A stretch of 64,000 bases of DNA from Longimicrobiales bacterium (GTDB lineage Bacteria > Gemmatimonadota > Gemmatimonadetes > Longimicrobiales > Gaopeijiaceae): positions 47,651-111,650 of the forward strand of contig JANQDZ010000095.1 in the NCBI GenBank assembly GCA_028278645.1, given 5' to 3'. Of the stretch, positions 36,378-45,540 are shown in pieces. Within the stretch, counting starts at the first letter, position 1; every line of letters starts with the position of its first letter. The notes beneath the pieces were generated by a model. It made no database searches. It was not told the origin of the DNA and saw nothing but the letters and a program-made list of their open reading frames with translations. The position numbers and the translations under genes are program-made.

Positions 36378-37562
36378 CTATCCGGAATAGAATTCCCTGA
36401 CCGCCTCCGCCACCTCCGTGACCTGTCCCTCGGTCAGCTCCGGGAAGATCGGCAGGCTCACGACCTCTTCCGTAAGGGCCTCCGTCACCGGAAGGTCACC
36501 GGCTTTGCCTCCGAGGTCCCCAAAACACTCCTGGAGGTGGAGGCCCAAGGGGTAGTAAAGCCCCGAGCCGATCCCGCGCTCAGCCAGATGATCTCTCAGC
36601 TCGTCCCTTTGATGGGCCTTGAGCGTGTATTGGTTGTACACGTGGGAGTTGCCTGGCGCCACCGTGGGAAGGGTCACGCCTTCGGTATCCCCTAGGATCT
36701 CGTCATACAGAGCAGCGTTCTTCTGGCGTGCCTCCGCCCAACCGTCGAGGTAGGGGAGTTTCACCCTGAGAACCGCGGCCTGGAGGGCGTCGAGACGGGA
36801 ATTGGTTCCCACCATTTCGTGGTGGTACATCTGCTTCCCCCCGTGAACCCGGAGCTTGGAAACCTTCTCGGCAAAACCCTCGTCCGAGGTCGTGACGAGG
36901 CCTCCATCTCCGAACCCGCCCAGGTTCTTTGTCGGGAAAAAGGAAAAAGCAGCGGCATCCCCCAGAGCCCCAGCCATCATCCACCCTCGTGAGCTATCCT
37001 CTTCGGCGAGGGAAAGGCTTGAGTGGTCCGACTGCTCCCCTCCCAGCCGGGCAGCGGAATAGAGCTGTTTCGCCCCGATGGCCTGGGCCGCATCCTCCAG
37101 AACGAATGCCCCTCTCCTCCGGCAGACCTCCCGGATTTCAGCCATGGGGGCCATCTGGCCAAACAGGTGGACCGGAATAACAGCCCGCGTCCTTTCCGTC
37201 CAGACTGCCTCAAGGGTTTCCGCAGTGACGTTGAACGTTTCCCGCTGCACATCACAGAACACGGGTTTCAGGCCGGCATTCCACACCGCCCCAGCCGTCG
37301 CGAAGAAGGTGAAGGCCGGGAGGATCACCTCGCTTCCAGGTTCCGCTTCCATGGCTCGGAGTGGCAAGAGGAGCGCGTCGGTCCCACTGGCCACACCCAC
37401 GGCAAAGGGAGCCCCCAGGTAGTCCGCCACCTCCTCCTCCAGAGACTGCACCTCGGGACCCAGTATAAAATGCTGGGAAGAGACGACGCGGCCGATGGAT
37501 TCGTCGAGATCTTCCTTGAGCAGGTTGTATTGAAGCTTCAGGTCGAGAAAGGGAACGCCCAT
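36378..37562 (-). CDS. DegT/DnrJ/EryC1-family sugar aminotransferase
   Basis: 394 residues, PLP enzyme that aminates a keto sugar nucleotide for surface polysaccharides. Seen: SGTDALLLPLRA (59-70), the aspartate in LEDAAQAIGA (155-164), and the PLP lysine Lys212 in FPTKNLGGFGDGG. Relative to WbpE/ArnB-type enzymes it has about 25 extra residues (about 170-196: serine- and glutamate-rich) between AIGA and GDAAAFSF. WbpE relatives act with WbpA- and WbpB-type oxidoreductases, and a WbpA-like gene is in the same block (45541). The gap to the downstream bamD gene (91 bases) contains no clear terminator. Confidence 0.9.
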   Translation of the reverse strand: MGVPFLDLKLQYNLLKEDLDESIGRVVSSQHFILGPEVQSLEEEVADYLGAPFAVGVASGTDALLLPLRAMEAEPGSEVILPAFTFFATAGAVWNAGLKPVFCDVQRETFNVTAETLEAVWTERTRAVIPVHLFGQMAPMAEIREVCRRRGAFVLEDAAQAIGAKQLYSAARLGGEQSDHSSLSLAEEDSSRGWMMAGALGDAAAFSFFPTKNLGGFGDGGLVTTSDEGFAEKVSKLRVHGGKQMYHHEMVGTNSRLDALQAAVLRVKLPYLDGWAEARQKNAALYDEILGDTEGVTLPTVAPGNSHVYNQYTLKAHQRDELRDHLAERGIGSGLYYPLGLHLQECFGDLGGKAGDLPVTEALTEEVVSLPIFPELTEGQVTEVAEAVREFYSG

Positions 37563-37604
37563 GGTCTGAGAAGGCCTTTTGGGGTTTGGAGTTGGGTCCC
37601 GTTC

Positions 37605-38651
37605 CTAGCCACCGCCTCGCCGGATAGCCCGGTTGGGTCTGGGTTGGGAGCCGGCCGGGAAACAGGATTCGGAAAGATCCCCTACCCGGAGGCGCTGGAA
37701 GGATCTGTCAAAACGCCCGCCGAACAGAATCTGGTCGATGCGAAACTCGGCACTGTCCACCACAGCGCTGGTACCGGACGGATCCTCCACCGGGACACGT
37801 TGGAATGCCTCGATTGCCGCTTCGCATTCCCCCCGGGAGCCGAGGATCTCTCCCTTGAGGTAGTACCCCCTGGCCAGTCGGTTCTTGGGCTCTTCGATCT
37901 CGAGAAGGGTTTCCAGGTAGGCGAGGGCTTCCTCTTCGTCACCCTCTTCCAACCTGGCCTGGGCCAGCTCGAACGCGCAGTGACCGAGGCGCCAGTGGAC
38001 CTCCGTCCTGAGCTGCCGGGGAAGACGTTCCCGGTAGTCCTCGTAGTAGATGACCGCGCTCTCACAATCGCCGACTTCGTCGTAGGCCACGGCGGCCTCG
38101 AAGACAACTCTGGGGAGAGAGTCCGGATCGAAGTCCGAAAGCACCTTTTGATAAAACGGGAGGGCCCGGCCGTACTCCCCCATGCCGGAGTAGTGCTGGG
38201 CCAGCGGCAGACTCAGGTCTTCCAGGCTGATCCCGGCTCGGAATTCGAGAGCTGTTTCCACGGCCGACGCCATTCCGGGGCGATCCCCGGCCCGGTTCTC
38301 TTCACGAGCCAGATGGACAAAGTCGGAGAGAGCCTGATCCGTGAATGAGGAATCCTGAGCGACGGCCAGGCGGTAGTGTTCCCGAGCCTCATCGGTCCGT
38401 TTCAGGGCGATGTAGGTATGGGCGACACGGGCGTAAACCTCGGCGTCGTCCGCTCCCTGCAGGAGGGCGAGCCGGTATTCCGCCAATGCCTCTTCCAGGT
38501 TCCCATCGGCGAAGGCCTGGTCACCCCTGAGGACAGAGCTACCCTCTTCGCTCAGGGGTGTGCAGCTCGTCGCCAGGAGGAGGCAAAAAACCGCGTGGAG
38601 CCCTACGCGGCAGAAAAGATGGCCAACCGTCTCGAATCGAGTCATTCCCAT
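37605..38651 (-). CDS. TPR lipoprotein, unknown function
   Basis: 348 residues. A signal peptide ends at a lipobox (LLATSC, Cys30), then a series of TPR units (FADGNLEEALAEYRLALL; DEAREHYRLAVA; YGRALPFYQKVLS; CESAVIYYEDYRER; EEALAYLETLLE; CEAAIEAFQRV) covering about residues 38-290, and an unconserved C-terminus. Probably faces the periplasm. Two in-frame Met codons (1 and 3) are both possible; the ribosome binding site is weak. It is 42 bases ahead of the aminotransferase gene, so may be in the same operon, but function is unknown. Confidence 0.8.
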   Translation of the reverse strand: MGMTRFETVGHLFCRVGLHAVFCLLLATSCTPLSEEGSSVLRGDQAFADGNLEEALAEYRLALLQGADDAEVYARVAHTYIALKRTDEAREHYRLAVAQDSSFTDQALSDFVHLAREENRAGDRPGMASAVETALEFRAGISLEDLSLPLAQHYSGMGEYGRALPFYQKVLSDFDPDSLPRVVFEAAVAYDEVGDCESAVIYYEDYRERLPRQLRTEVHWRLGHCAFELAQARLEEGDEEEALAYLETLLEIEEPKNRLARGYYLKGEILGSRGECEAAIEAFQRVPVEDPSGTSAVVDSAEFRIDQILFGGRFDRSFQRLRVGDLSESCFPAGSQPRPNRAIRRGGG

Positions 38652-38785
38652 TCAAACTTGCAGGTCGCCGGAGGAAACAAACGGCCCGTGGAAACTAACG
38701 AAGCCGCGCCTGAAAGGGGACGCGGCTCCAAATAAAAGCAGCATTCATGCCAAAGGGGCCTTGTTGGGCGCTCTCCCTTGGGCCC
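38652..38785. other. Gap between two TPR genes
   Basis: 134 bases. Two possible minus-strand hairpins are visible: AGGGGCC with GGCCCCTTT near 38750-38782, just after the stop at 38786, and AGCCGCG with CGCGGCT near 38700-38730. Either could be a weak terminator, but T tracts are short. No good promoter is seen. Confidence 0.35.
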
Positions 38786-39499
38786 CTACCCTTCGCCCAG
38801 AGAGGCAAGATAGGCCTTAGCCCTCATGTCTCGAGGATCATCTTCGACGCATCGTTCCCACTCCTCCCGGGCCTGTTCGTCCTCTCCCTGGCGGTGAAGA
38901 GCCAAGCCGAGGCGGAGCCTGGCGCTGGTAAACCCGGGATTGTTCTCGAGGATGGTTTCCAGCTGCTCCTGGGCGTCCTTCCAACGGCCCATACCGATCA
39001 AGGCCTCTGCATACTTCGATCTGATATCGAGGAATCGGGTCCTAACCGCGAGAGCCTTCCGGTACTCCTCAGCCGCTTCTTCCGCGTGATCGGCAAGCAG
39101 ATACAGGTCCCCCAACTTGGCATGGGCGATGGCGATCTTGTGCCCCACATCCGACGGGAACTCTTCGGATTCCCAGTGATCGAGCTCGTCGGCCTTCTTG
39201 AGGTGTTTCCGGGCCTCCTCGAAGTGTCCCAAACCCTGAAGGACGATGGCCCGGTTCAGGTGGGCTTCGGCGTAGGTGTCTGAGATGGCCAGAGCCTTGT
39301 CGAACTCCTCCAGGGCAGCCTCGGGGTCCCCCAGCATGGCGAGGCAGAGGCCAGCTTTGTTATGGACATCGGCAAAACCAGGATGTTGTTCCAACACAGA
39401 TTGGAACAGCTCCAAAGCGGCCTCATAGTCGGCCCGTTCCCAGGCACAGATGCCCCTCTCGATGAGCTGCTTCGCCGAAAGGTTTCCGGTGTCAGACAT
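38786..39499 (-). CDS. Cytoplasmic TPR protein
   Basis: 237 residues from ATG 39499 (MSDTGNLSAKQ). An ATG five codons upstream (39514) is possible, but a GGGAAAG Shine-Dalgarno sequence lies 10 bases before 39499. There is no signal peptide. TPR units fill most of the length (DYEAALELFQSVLEQHPGF; DPEAALEEFDKALAIS; HFEEARKHLKKA; EEAAEEYRKALAVRTRF; RWKDAQEQLETILENNPGF). The pattern resembles the TPR proteins next to surface-sugar genes in related bacteria, from memory, but no partner can be named. Function unknown. Confidence 0.82.
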   Translation of the reverse strand: MSDTGNLSAKQLIERGICAWERADYEAALELFQSVLEQHPGFADVHNKAGLCLAMLGDPEAALEEFDKALAISDTYAEAHLNRAIVLQGLGHFEEARKHLKKADELDHWESEEFPSDVGHKIAIAHAKLGDLYLLADHAEEAAEEYRKALAVRTRFLDIRSKYAEALIGMGRWKDAQEQLETILENNPGFTSARLRLGLALHRQGEDEQAREEWERCVEDDPRDMRAKAYLASLGEG

Positions 39500-39514
39500 A
39501 ATCGTCTTTCCCAA

Positions 39515-39630
39515 CTACTACTTTGGGTTGTGGGGAGGGTTGGTCCTCCTGTGTGGATCCAATCCTCAAAACTAGTCCCAGGGAAGCGGTCTGGTCTAGG
39601 GATAAAGCCTACATGCCTCGAGGACGGGTG
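39515..39630. other. Gap between the TPR gene and the epimerase gene
   Basis: 116 bases with no ORF and no clear terminator. TTGAGG followed by ATTGGATCC is on the minus strand, but no -10 is at the right distance. A short stem near 39600 is not convincing. Confidence 0.3.
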
Positions 39631-40587
39631 CTAGGCAGCGCTACCCCGAAACCACTCAAGGAAGGCCTGGATTCCATCCCGGAATGCCCACTTCGGATCG
39701 TAACCGAGAATGCCCTTCGCTTTTGAGATGTCGGCGTAGGTACGCTCCACGTCCCCGGGCTGTTCCGGGAACCGTCTTATCCGAGGCTCCACCTCCATTT
39801 CGGTGGCAAGGACCTGGATCATTTCCCTCAAGCTGACGGTCCGGTTTTCTCCCACGTTCACGACCTCGTGCACACCCTGGTTCCGACCTACCCACTCGAC
39901 GGCAGCCTCTATACCGTGAAGGATGTCCTCGATATAGGTGTAGTCGCGGCGGGAGGTCCCGTCCCCGAACATGGGGATTTCCTCACCAGCAGCCATCAGC
40001 CTGGCGAACTTGTGGATGGCAAGATCGGGACGTTGCCGCGGCCCGTAGACGGTGAAAAAGCGGAGGCAGAGGCTTGTGATCCCGTAGAGGTGTGTATAGG
40101 CGTGGGCCATCAGCTCGCCGGCCTTCTTGCTGGCGGCATAGGGGGATATGGGGTTGTCGACAGGATCGGTCTCGGAGAAGGGAACCTTCTCGTTGTTCCC
40201 GTAAACCGATGAGGACGAGGCGAAGATGAAGCGCGAGATCCCTCTTTCTCGGGCAAACTCGAGGAGTTTGAGGGTCCCTGTGACATTCACGTCATAATAC
40301 AGGGCCGGCTGTGCGATGGAGGGCCGTACCCCGGCCCTGGCGGCTATGTGAATGATCGTGTCGATCCCCTCGGGAAGGCCCGCCAGCGTCCCCTCGTTCC
40401 TTATGTCTCCACGGACGAGTTTGAAACTGTCGTAGTCCAGCGATCGGGCCAGGTTGGCTTCCTTGATGGCCGGATCGTAGAAGTCATCGAAGTTGTCGAG
40501 TCCCACCACAGTGCACGAATCGGCGAGGAGGCGTTCGGACAGGTGGGATGCGATGAAGCCGGCTGAGCCAGTCAGAAGGACAGTCAT
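39631..40587 (-). CDS. UDP-glucuronate epimerase-like NAD-dependent epimerase
   Basis: 318 residues, extended short-chain dehydrogenase. NAD motif GSAGFIASH (7-15; an alanine replaces the usual glycine), catalytic Ser in SSSVYG (126-130) and Tyr150-x-x-x-Lys154 in YAASK. The layout resembles CapI/UDP-glucuronate 4-epimerases (LDNFDDFYDP; RFFTVYGPRQRPD). It probably epimerises UDP-glucuronate to UDP-galacturonate, but the substrate is inferred. It lies 15 bases after the UDP-xylose synthase gene and is likely co-transcribed. Confidence 0.87.
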   Translation of the reverse strand: MTVLLTGSAGFIASHLSERLLADSCTVVGLDNFDDFYDPAIKEANLARSLDYDSFKLVRGDIRNEGTLAGLPEGIDTIIHIAARAGVRPSIAQPALYYDVNVTGTLKLLEFARERGISRFIFASSSSVYGNNEKVPFSETDPVDNPISPYAASKKAGELMAHAYTHLYGITSLCLRFFTVYGPRQRPDLAIHKFARLMAAGEEIPMFGDGTSRRDYTYIEDILHGIEAAVEWVGRNQGVHEVVNVGENRTVSLREMIQVLATEMEVEPRIRRFPEQPGDVERTYADISKAKGILGYDPKWAFRDGIQAFLEWFRGSAA

Positions 40588-40602
40588 TCTTCCAAAGGAC
40601 CA

Positions 40603-41565
40603 TCAGCTCAAAGTCCGAGCCTTGGCCCCTTCCTTTTCCACTAGGGTCCGGAAATAAGGGATGGTCCGCTTCAAGCCATCCCTGAGGCTTGTCTGGGGTT
40701 CCCAGTCCAACTCGGCTTTTGCCAAAGAGATATCCGGCTGGCGAACCTTCGGGTCATCTTGGGGGAGCGGGTGTTCGACCAGCTCAGAGCCTCCGCTCGT
40801 TTCCTCCAGCACCATCTCGGCAAGTTGGAGGATGGTGTACTCTTTGGGGTTCCCAATGTTCATGGGATCGGAATAGTCCGAGAAGAACAGGCGGAACAGG
40901 CCCTCCACCTCGTCTTCCACGAAACAGAAGGACCTGGTCTGATTCCCACCGCCATAGAGGGTGATGGGCTCCCCCCGAAGCCCTTGGACGATGAAGTTGG
41001 AAACGACCCGCCCATCCGCGGGACGCATTCTGGGGCCATACGTGTTGAATATCCGGGCAATGCGTGTATCCAGCCCGTGGTACCTGTGGTATGCCATGGT
41101 AATGGCTTCCGCGAACCGCTTGGCCTCGTCGTACACGCCCCGGGGCCCGATGGGGTTTACATGACCCCAGTAGTCTTCAGACTGCGGATGGATCTGTGGA
41201 TCCCCGTATACCTCCGACGTGGACGCCAAGAGGAACCGGGCTCGATGGGCTTTGGCCACCCCCAGGGAATTGTGGGTCCCAAGGCTCCCGACCTTCAGCG
41301 TCTGGATGGGGAGCTCGAGGTAATCCACCGGGCTGGCGGGGGAGGCAAAGTGAAGGACTCCGTCCACCTTCTCGGCCAAAAAGAGGGGGTTCGAGATATC
41401 GTGTTCGATGAAAAAGAAACGGTCATCCTCTTCCAGATGCTCGAGGTTTTTCCAGGTTCCGGTGACAAAATTGTCTACGCCCAGGACCCGGTGTCCCCCT
41501 GCCAGAAAGCGGTCTACGAGGTGGGATCCGAGAAACCCTGCCGCCCCGGTTATCAGTACCCTCAT
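40603..41565 (-). CDS. uxs: UDP-glucuronate decarboxylase (UDP-xylose synthase)
   Basis: 320 residues. It converts UDP-glucuronate to UDP-xylose with enzyme-bound NAD. Seen: NAD motif GAAGFLGSH (7-15), the UXS-specific STSEVYGDP (115-123, Glu118), Tyr145-x-x-x-Lys149 in [15 protein letters not shown] and [11 protein letters not shown]. Length and motif pattern match the bacterial/plant UXS group rather than ArnA. It lies 9 bases after ugd, which supplies its substrate. Confidence 0.95.
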   Translation of the reverse strand: MRVLITGAAGFLGSHLVDRFLAGGHRVLGVDNFVTGTWKNLEHLEEDDRFFFIEHDISNPLFLAEKVDGVLHFASPASPVDYLELPIQTLKVGSLGTHNSLGVAKAHRARFLLASTSEVYGDPQIHPQSEDYWGHVNPIGPRGVYDEAKRFAEAITMAYHRYHGLDTRIARIFNTYGPRMRPADGRVVSNFIVQGLRGEPITLYGGGNQTRSFCFVEDEVEGLFRLFFSDYSDPMNIGNPKEYTILQLAEMVLEETSGGSELVEHPLPQDDPKVRQPDISLAKAELDWEPQTSLRDGLKRTIPYFRTLVEKEGAKARTLS

Positions 41566-41574
41566 TCGGACTCC

Positions 41575-42897
41575 CTACGTCCCTTTGGGGGTTACGGCCC
41601 GTCTGCCGACGGAGTGATATTCGAAACCGAGCTCCCTCATCGTCTCGGGCCTGTACAGGTTTCTGCCGTCCATCACCACCGGTTCCGCCAAAGCCTCTCT
41701 CATCCGCACGAAGTCCGGCCTCCGATATGGGAGCCACTCGGTGTGGATGAGGAGGGCGTCGGCCCCTTTGAGGGCATCATAGTTGTTCCGGTAAAACTCC
41801 ACCCGATCTCCAAAATGCCGCCCCGCCTCATCCATGGCGACCGGGTCGTGGGCCGCAACCGTGGCGCCCAGGTCCAGGAGGGCGGGAATCGTCACGCGAC
41901 TCGGCGCCTCACGCATGTCGTCGGTGTTGGGTTTGAAGGCCAGGCCCCACACGGCAAAGTGGCGACCGGAGAGGTCCTCACCGAACCGCTCGGTGACCCG
42001 ATCCAGCAAGAAACGCTTGTGCTGCTCGTTGATCCCTTCCACTGCTTCCAGAATCCCGCCGTCGGCCCCATGCTCTCTCATGATGCGGATGAGGGCTTTC
42101 ACGTCTTTGGGAAAGCATGATCCCCCGTACCCCACGCCGGGAAAAAGGAACGCCGTTCCGATCCGCTTGTCGGATCCGAGGCCTTTCCGGACCATGTCGA
42201 CATCGGCCCCTGTGGCTTCACACAACTGGGCGATGGCATTCATGAACGAGATCCGCGTAGCCAACATGGCATTTGCGGCGTATTTGGTGATTTCGGCCGC
42301 GGCGATATCCATGGTGTGAATCGCGTTCCCGGTTCGTACGAAAGGCATATAGAGCTCTGACAAGTGCCGCTCGGCGAAGGCCGAGTCTACGCCCAGAACC
42401 ACCCGGTCCGGCTTCATGAAGTCGTTGACCGCGGCGCCCTCCTTCAAGAATTCGGGATTCGACGCCACGTGCACCTTGATGTCCGTTTCCGCTTCGATGG
42501 TCTCCCGGACCTTCTGGGCAGTGCCGACGGGAACTGTGCTCTTTGTGCAGACGATCTTCTCTCGCTGCATCGCCTTGCCGATGCTTTTGGCCACGGCGAG
42601 GACGTGTTGAAGGTCAGCCGATCCGTCCTCGTCCGGCGGAGTCCCCACCGCGATGAAAATGATCTCGGACGCCCGAACGGCATCGGTGATGTCGGTGGTG
42701 AACCGAAGCCTCGCGGACGCCAGGTTGTTCTCCACGAGGGTTTCCAAGCCCGGTTCGTAGATCGGGATCTCACCTGCTTTTAGCTGTCCTATCTTGTCCC
42801 CGTCGATATCCGCACAGATCACATCATTTCCGGTCTCGGCAAAGCAGGCTCCGGCCACGAGGCCGACATACCCGGTCCCAATGACAGTGACTTTCAT
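41575..42897 (-). CDS. ugd: UDP-glucose 6-dehydrogenase
   Basis: 440 residues from ATG 42897. An apparent upstream extension of 78 residues is a non-homologous open frame and is discarded. It oxidises UDP-glucose twice to UDP-glucuronate. Seen: NAD motif GTGYVGLV (7-14), EPG at 48-50, TSTVPVGT region (STVPVGT 120-126), and the catalytic Cys261 in GYGGSCFPKDV. It provides UDP-glucuronate for the two following enzymes. The 109-base gap upstream has TTGACA (42966..42971) but a poor -10, so the promoter is uncertain. Confidence 0.97.
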   Translation of the reverse strand: MKVTVIGTGYVGLVAGACFAETGNDVICADIDGDKIGQLKAGEIPIYEPGLETLVENNLASARLRFTTDITDAVRASEIIFIAVGTPPDEDGSADLQHVLAVAKSIGKAMQREKIVCTKSTVPVGTAQKVRETIEAETDIKVHVASNPEFLKEGAAVNDFMKPDRVVLGVDSAFAERHLSELYMPFVRTGNAIHTMDIAAAEITKYAANAMLATRISFMNAIAQLCEATGADVDMVRKGLGSDKRIGTAFLFPGVGYGGSCFPKDVKALIRIMREHGADGGILEAVEGINEQHKRFLLDRVTERFGEDLSGRHFAVWGLAFKPNTDDMREAPSRVTIPALLDLGATVAAHDPVAMDEAGRHFGDRVEFYRNNYDALKGADALLIHTEWLPYRRPDFVRMREALAEPVVMDGRNLYRPETMRELGFEYHSVGRRAVTPKGT

Positions 42898-43006
42898 GGT
42901 TTCTTTCTCAAAGCCGTAGGATTTCCGTTGGCGCCACGCCGGAAGAGGAGGTTTCCCGCACTCCCTGTCAACCGGCCAGGACACCCTTTCGGCGAGAATG
43001 TTCGCT

Positions 43007-43783
43007 TCAGTCCAGCCAGCCTTCCATGAACTCCTGGAGGAGCTCCGGCCTAGCCGCGAGGAAGTTGGGGAGCTTCGGGCTGGGTCGATTGAAGAGGGGG
43101 CGGGTCCCGTCGGCGTGAAGAAGAGCGCCACCTCCGGCCAGCATGAGAGCCGCGCCGCCGGCCACGTCCCACTCGTGTTTCGGCACCAGGGTCCAGGTTC
43201 CGTCGGCCAAACCCGCGGCCACCTGGGCCAGTTTAAAAGCTACGGACCCGCAGGGCTTGACCTTGAACGGCGCCTCTTCGAACCGGTCCCACTCTCCTCG
43301 CTTCCACTCACTCCTGGAGGCCAGGATCACCGCCCCTTCCAAACTCTTCAAACCCGTCGGTTCGCATGCTTCTCCGTTCAGCGTGACACCCATCCCCACC
43401 CCACCGATCACCAGTTGGTCGGTTGACGGGCTCAGGATCCCACCCGCAGCGGGCACGCCGTCCTCCACCAACCCGACGGAGATGCACCACTCGGGAATGC
43501 CATCGACAAACTCTCGGGTGCCATCGAGGGGATCCACCACCCAGACTCGCCGATGTTGGAGCCGGTCCGGACTGTCGGCCGTCTCTTCGGAAAGCCATCC
43601 CTCCCCGGGACCGGGAAGGATGTCCAGAAGGACCTCGTTTGCGGCGAGGTCTGCGGCGGTCACAGGATCGCCGCGACTGCTCTTCTCATCATAATCCACC
43701 GCCCCCGGAACAAAAGGGCGGATTGCGTGGGCGGCGGAAAGCAGAGCCTCCCGAATCCGGATCAGATCGTCTTTGGATGGCAT
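43007..43783 (-). CDS. cysQ: Inositol-monophosphatase-family nucleotidase (CysQ-like)
   Basis: 258 residues. Family motifs: EET at 66-68, DPLDGTREF (84-92) for metal and phosphate, and WD near 204 in HEWDVAGGAA. CysQ degrades 3'-phosphoadenosine-5'-phosphate left after PAPS use; the same fold also serves inositol phosphate or histidinol phosphate. It sits 25 bases after the fused sulfurylase/APS kinase gene, which strongly suggests PAP or PAPS as substrate. That link is an inference from context. Confidence 0.85.
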   Translation of the reverse strand: MPSKDDLIRIREALLSAAHAIRPFVPGAVDYDEKSSRGDPVTAADLAANEVLLDILPGPGEGWLSEETADSPDRLQHRRVWVVDPLDGTREFVDGIPEWCISVGLVEDGVPAAGGILSPSTDQLVIGGVGMGVTLNGEACEPTGLKSLEGAVILASRSEWKRGEWDRFEEAPFKVKPCGSVAFKLAQVAAGLADGTWTLVPKHEWDVAGGAALMLAGGGALLHADGTRPLFNRPSPKLPNFLAARPELLQEFMEGWLD

Positions 43784-43808
43784 TGGAATGGGGTTAATGG
43801 TGGAGAAC

Positions 43809-45536
43809 TCAGCCCGACGCCGGCCCGATGTACCCCTCCTTCTCCAGGAAGAGGTATACCTGCTGGGCCGCCTCCTCAGGGGTTATGTCCGACGTATCGA
43901 TGACCACGTCGGCGTCGTCCGGAACTTCATAGGGGTCGGAAACACCAGTGAATTCTTTGATGATCCCGGCGCGAGCCTTGGCGTACAGTCCCTTCCTGTC
44001 TCGGCTCTCGCACACTTCAATCGGCGTGCTCACATGGACCAGGACGTATCCCCCGTACTGGGAAACGACCTCCCGATTCTGCCGACGAACATGGGCGTAC
44101 GGGGCAATGGGCGCGCACAGGGCGATCCCGCCGCCCTTCGTGATCTCCGAGGCCACGAACCCGATGCGGAGGATGTTGAGATCTCGGTGCTCTTTGCTGA
44201 AGCCCAGCTCGCTGGAAAGATTCCGTCGGACGATGTCGCCGTCGAGGAGAGTGACCGACCGGCCGCCTGCCTCCAGCAGTTTGGTGCGGAGCACGTTGGC
44301 GATTGTGGACTTCCCGGACCCTGACAGCCCCGTGAAAAAGACGGTGAACCCTTTCTTGTGCCGGGGAGGATTCCGTCTCCGAAGCTCCTTCACGACATCA
44401 GGGAAGGTGAACCAGGCGGGAATCTCCCGACCGTCGTCCAACCGTGCCCGGAGGTCCGAGGCAGACATGGAGAGAGTGGTGACTCCCTCGGGGAGCTCAT
44501 CCACCGGAAGATGCTGATCCCGCTCTTTTACATAGACCAACATCCGGAAGGGGAGCATGGTGACTCCCAGTTCCTCCTCGTATTCCGAGAAAAGCTGTTG
44601 GGCTTCATAAAGCCCGTAAAACGGCTCACCTTGAGGCTTTACGGCCGGGCTGGCGTGCTCCTGCCCCACGATGAGGTGGGTACAGCCATGGTTCTTTCGG
44701 ATGATGGCGTGCCAGAGGGCTTCCCGGGGTCCGGCCAACCGAGAGGCCATGTCCAACAGAGAAAGCTTGGCGGTGAATTGTGGATACTGGGAAAGGACCG
44801 CCTCGTAGCACCTCACCCGCGTGTAGTGGTCCAGGTCCCCGGACTGGGTCATTCGCACCACAGGGTGAACCAGAAGGTTGGCCTGAGCGGCTCTCGCGGC
44901 CCTCAGGGTCAACTCGACCTGGGCCCGATGCATGGGATTCCGGGTGTGGAACCCCACCACTTTCCGCCACCCCAGTCTCGAGAACTCCTCTCGAAGCTGA
45001 CGTGGAGTGTGGCGGTCACGCTTGAAGTCATAATGAACCGGCGGCCTGACGCCCTCCAAAGCACCCCCGACATAGACGGGATTGGTGTGGTTAAGGAGGT
45101 AGTCCACTCCAGGATGTTCGATGTTTGTGGTCCCAAAAACCTTCTCAGCTTCTGTCTCCAGCTCCGGCTCCCAAACGTCACCAACCGTCATGGCCGCCAG
45201 GAGAACGCCTTCTGAATCCCTCAAGGCCAGGGGCCGTCCTCCTTGCAGGTCCTTCGCAAGCTCAGCGGTGACATCGAGGGTGACCGGTATTGGCCAGAGG
45301 GTCCCGTCCGAGAGCCTCATCTCGTCAACGACCCCCCGGTAGTCGGATTGGTCAAGGAACCCAGCCAACGGGCTGAAGCCGCCGTTCATCAGGAGCTCGA
45401 GATCCCTGGCCTGCCGATCGGTCAGGATCCAGGAAGCCCAATCCCTGGATTCCTTTCGGAGCTCCGTCCTCCGGTCCTCGGCGGCAAGCAGCTCTTTCAG
45501 CTCCCCGCCGTGGGGCCGGATCAAGTGCCTGGTCAT
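43809..45536 (-). CDS. Fused ATP sulfurylase / APS kinase with altered sulfurylase motifs
   Basis: 575 residues. Residues about 1-390 align with ATP sulfurylase (bifunctional Aquifex type) and 395-575 with APS kinase. The kinase half is intact: GLSGSGKST (403-411), LDGDIVRRNL, LGFSKEHRDLNILR, and APIAPY. The sulfurylase half departs from the consensus at active-site positions: HTRNPMHRAQ (197-206) instead of QTRNPxHRxH, and GQEHASP (291-297) instead of GRDHAGP; MTQSGD replaces LTKPGD. The fold is recognisable throughout (HPVV, GPREALWHAIIRKN, RNPPRHKKGF). It may be an inactive or changed sulfurylase feeding a working kinase. Neighbours are cysQ and a WbpA-like gene. Confidence 0.85.
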   Translation of the reverse strand: MTRHLIRPHGGELKELLAAEDRRTELRKESRDWASWILTDRQARDLELLMNGGFSPLAGFLDQSDYRGVVDEMRLSDGTLWPIPVTLDVTAELAKDLQGGRPLALRDSEGVLLAAMTVGDVWEPELETEAEKVFGTTNIEHPGVDYLLNHTNPVYVGGALEGVRPPVHYDFKRDRHTPRQLREEFSRLGWRKVVGFHTRNPMHRAQVELTLRAARAAQANLLVHPVVRMTQSGDLDHYTRVRCYEAVLSQYPQFTAKLSLLDMASRLAGPREALWHAIIRKNHGCTHLIVGQEHASPAVKPQGEPFYGLYEAQQLFSEYEEELGVTMLPFRMLVYVKERDQHLPVDELPEGVTTLSMSASDLRARLDDGREIPAWFTFPDVVKELRRRNPPRHKKGFTVFFTGLSGSGKSTIANVLRTKLLEAGGRSVTLLDGDIVRRNLSSELGFSKEHRDLNILRIGFVASEITKGGGIALCAPIAPYAHVRRQNREVVSQYGGYVLVHVSTPIEVCESRDRKGLYAKARAGIIKEFTGVSDPYEVPDDADVVIDTSDITPEEAAQQVYLFLEKEGYIGPASG

Positions 45537-45540
45537 GGGC

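Noticed and set aside
42943..42971. Possible ugd promoter (TTGACA, 17 bases, CCTCTT)
   Set aside because: The -35 is perfect but the -10 matches poorly; kept only as a weak possibility, not listed as a feature.
42898..43131. Upstream extension of ugd
   Set aside because: 78 in-frame residues before the conserved MKVTVIGTGYVG start are not homologous and overlap the CysQ-like gene.
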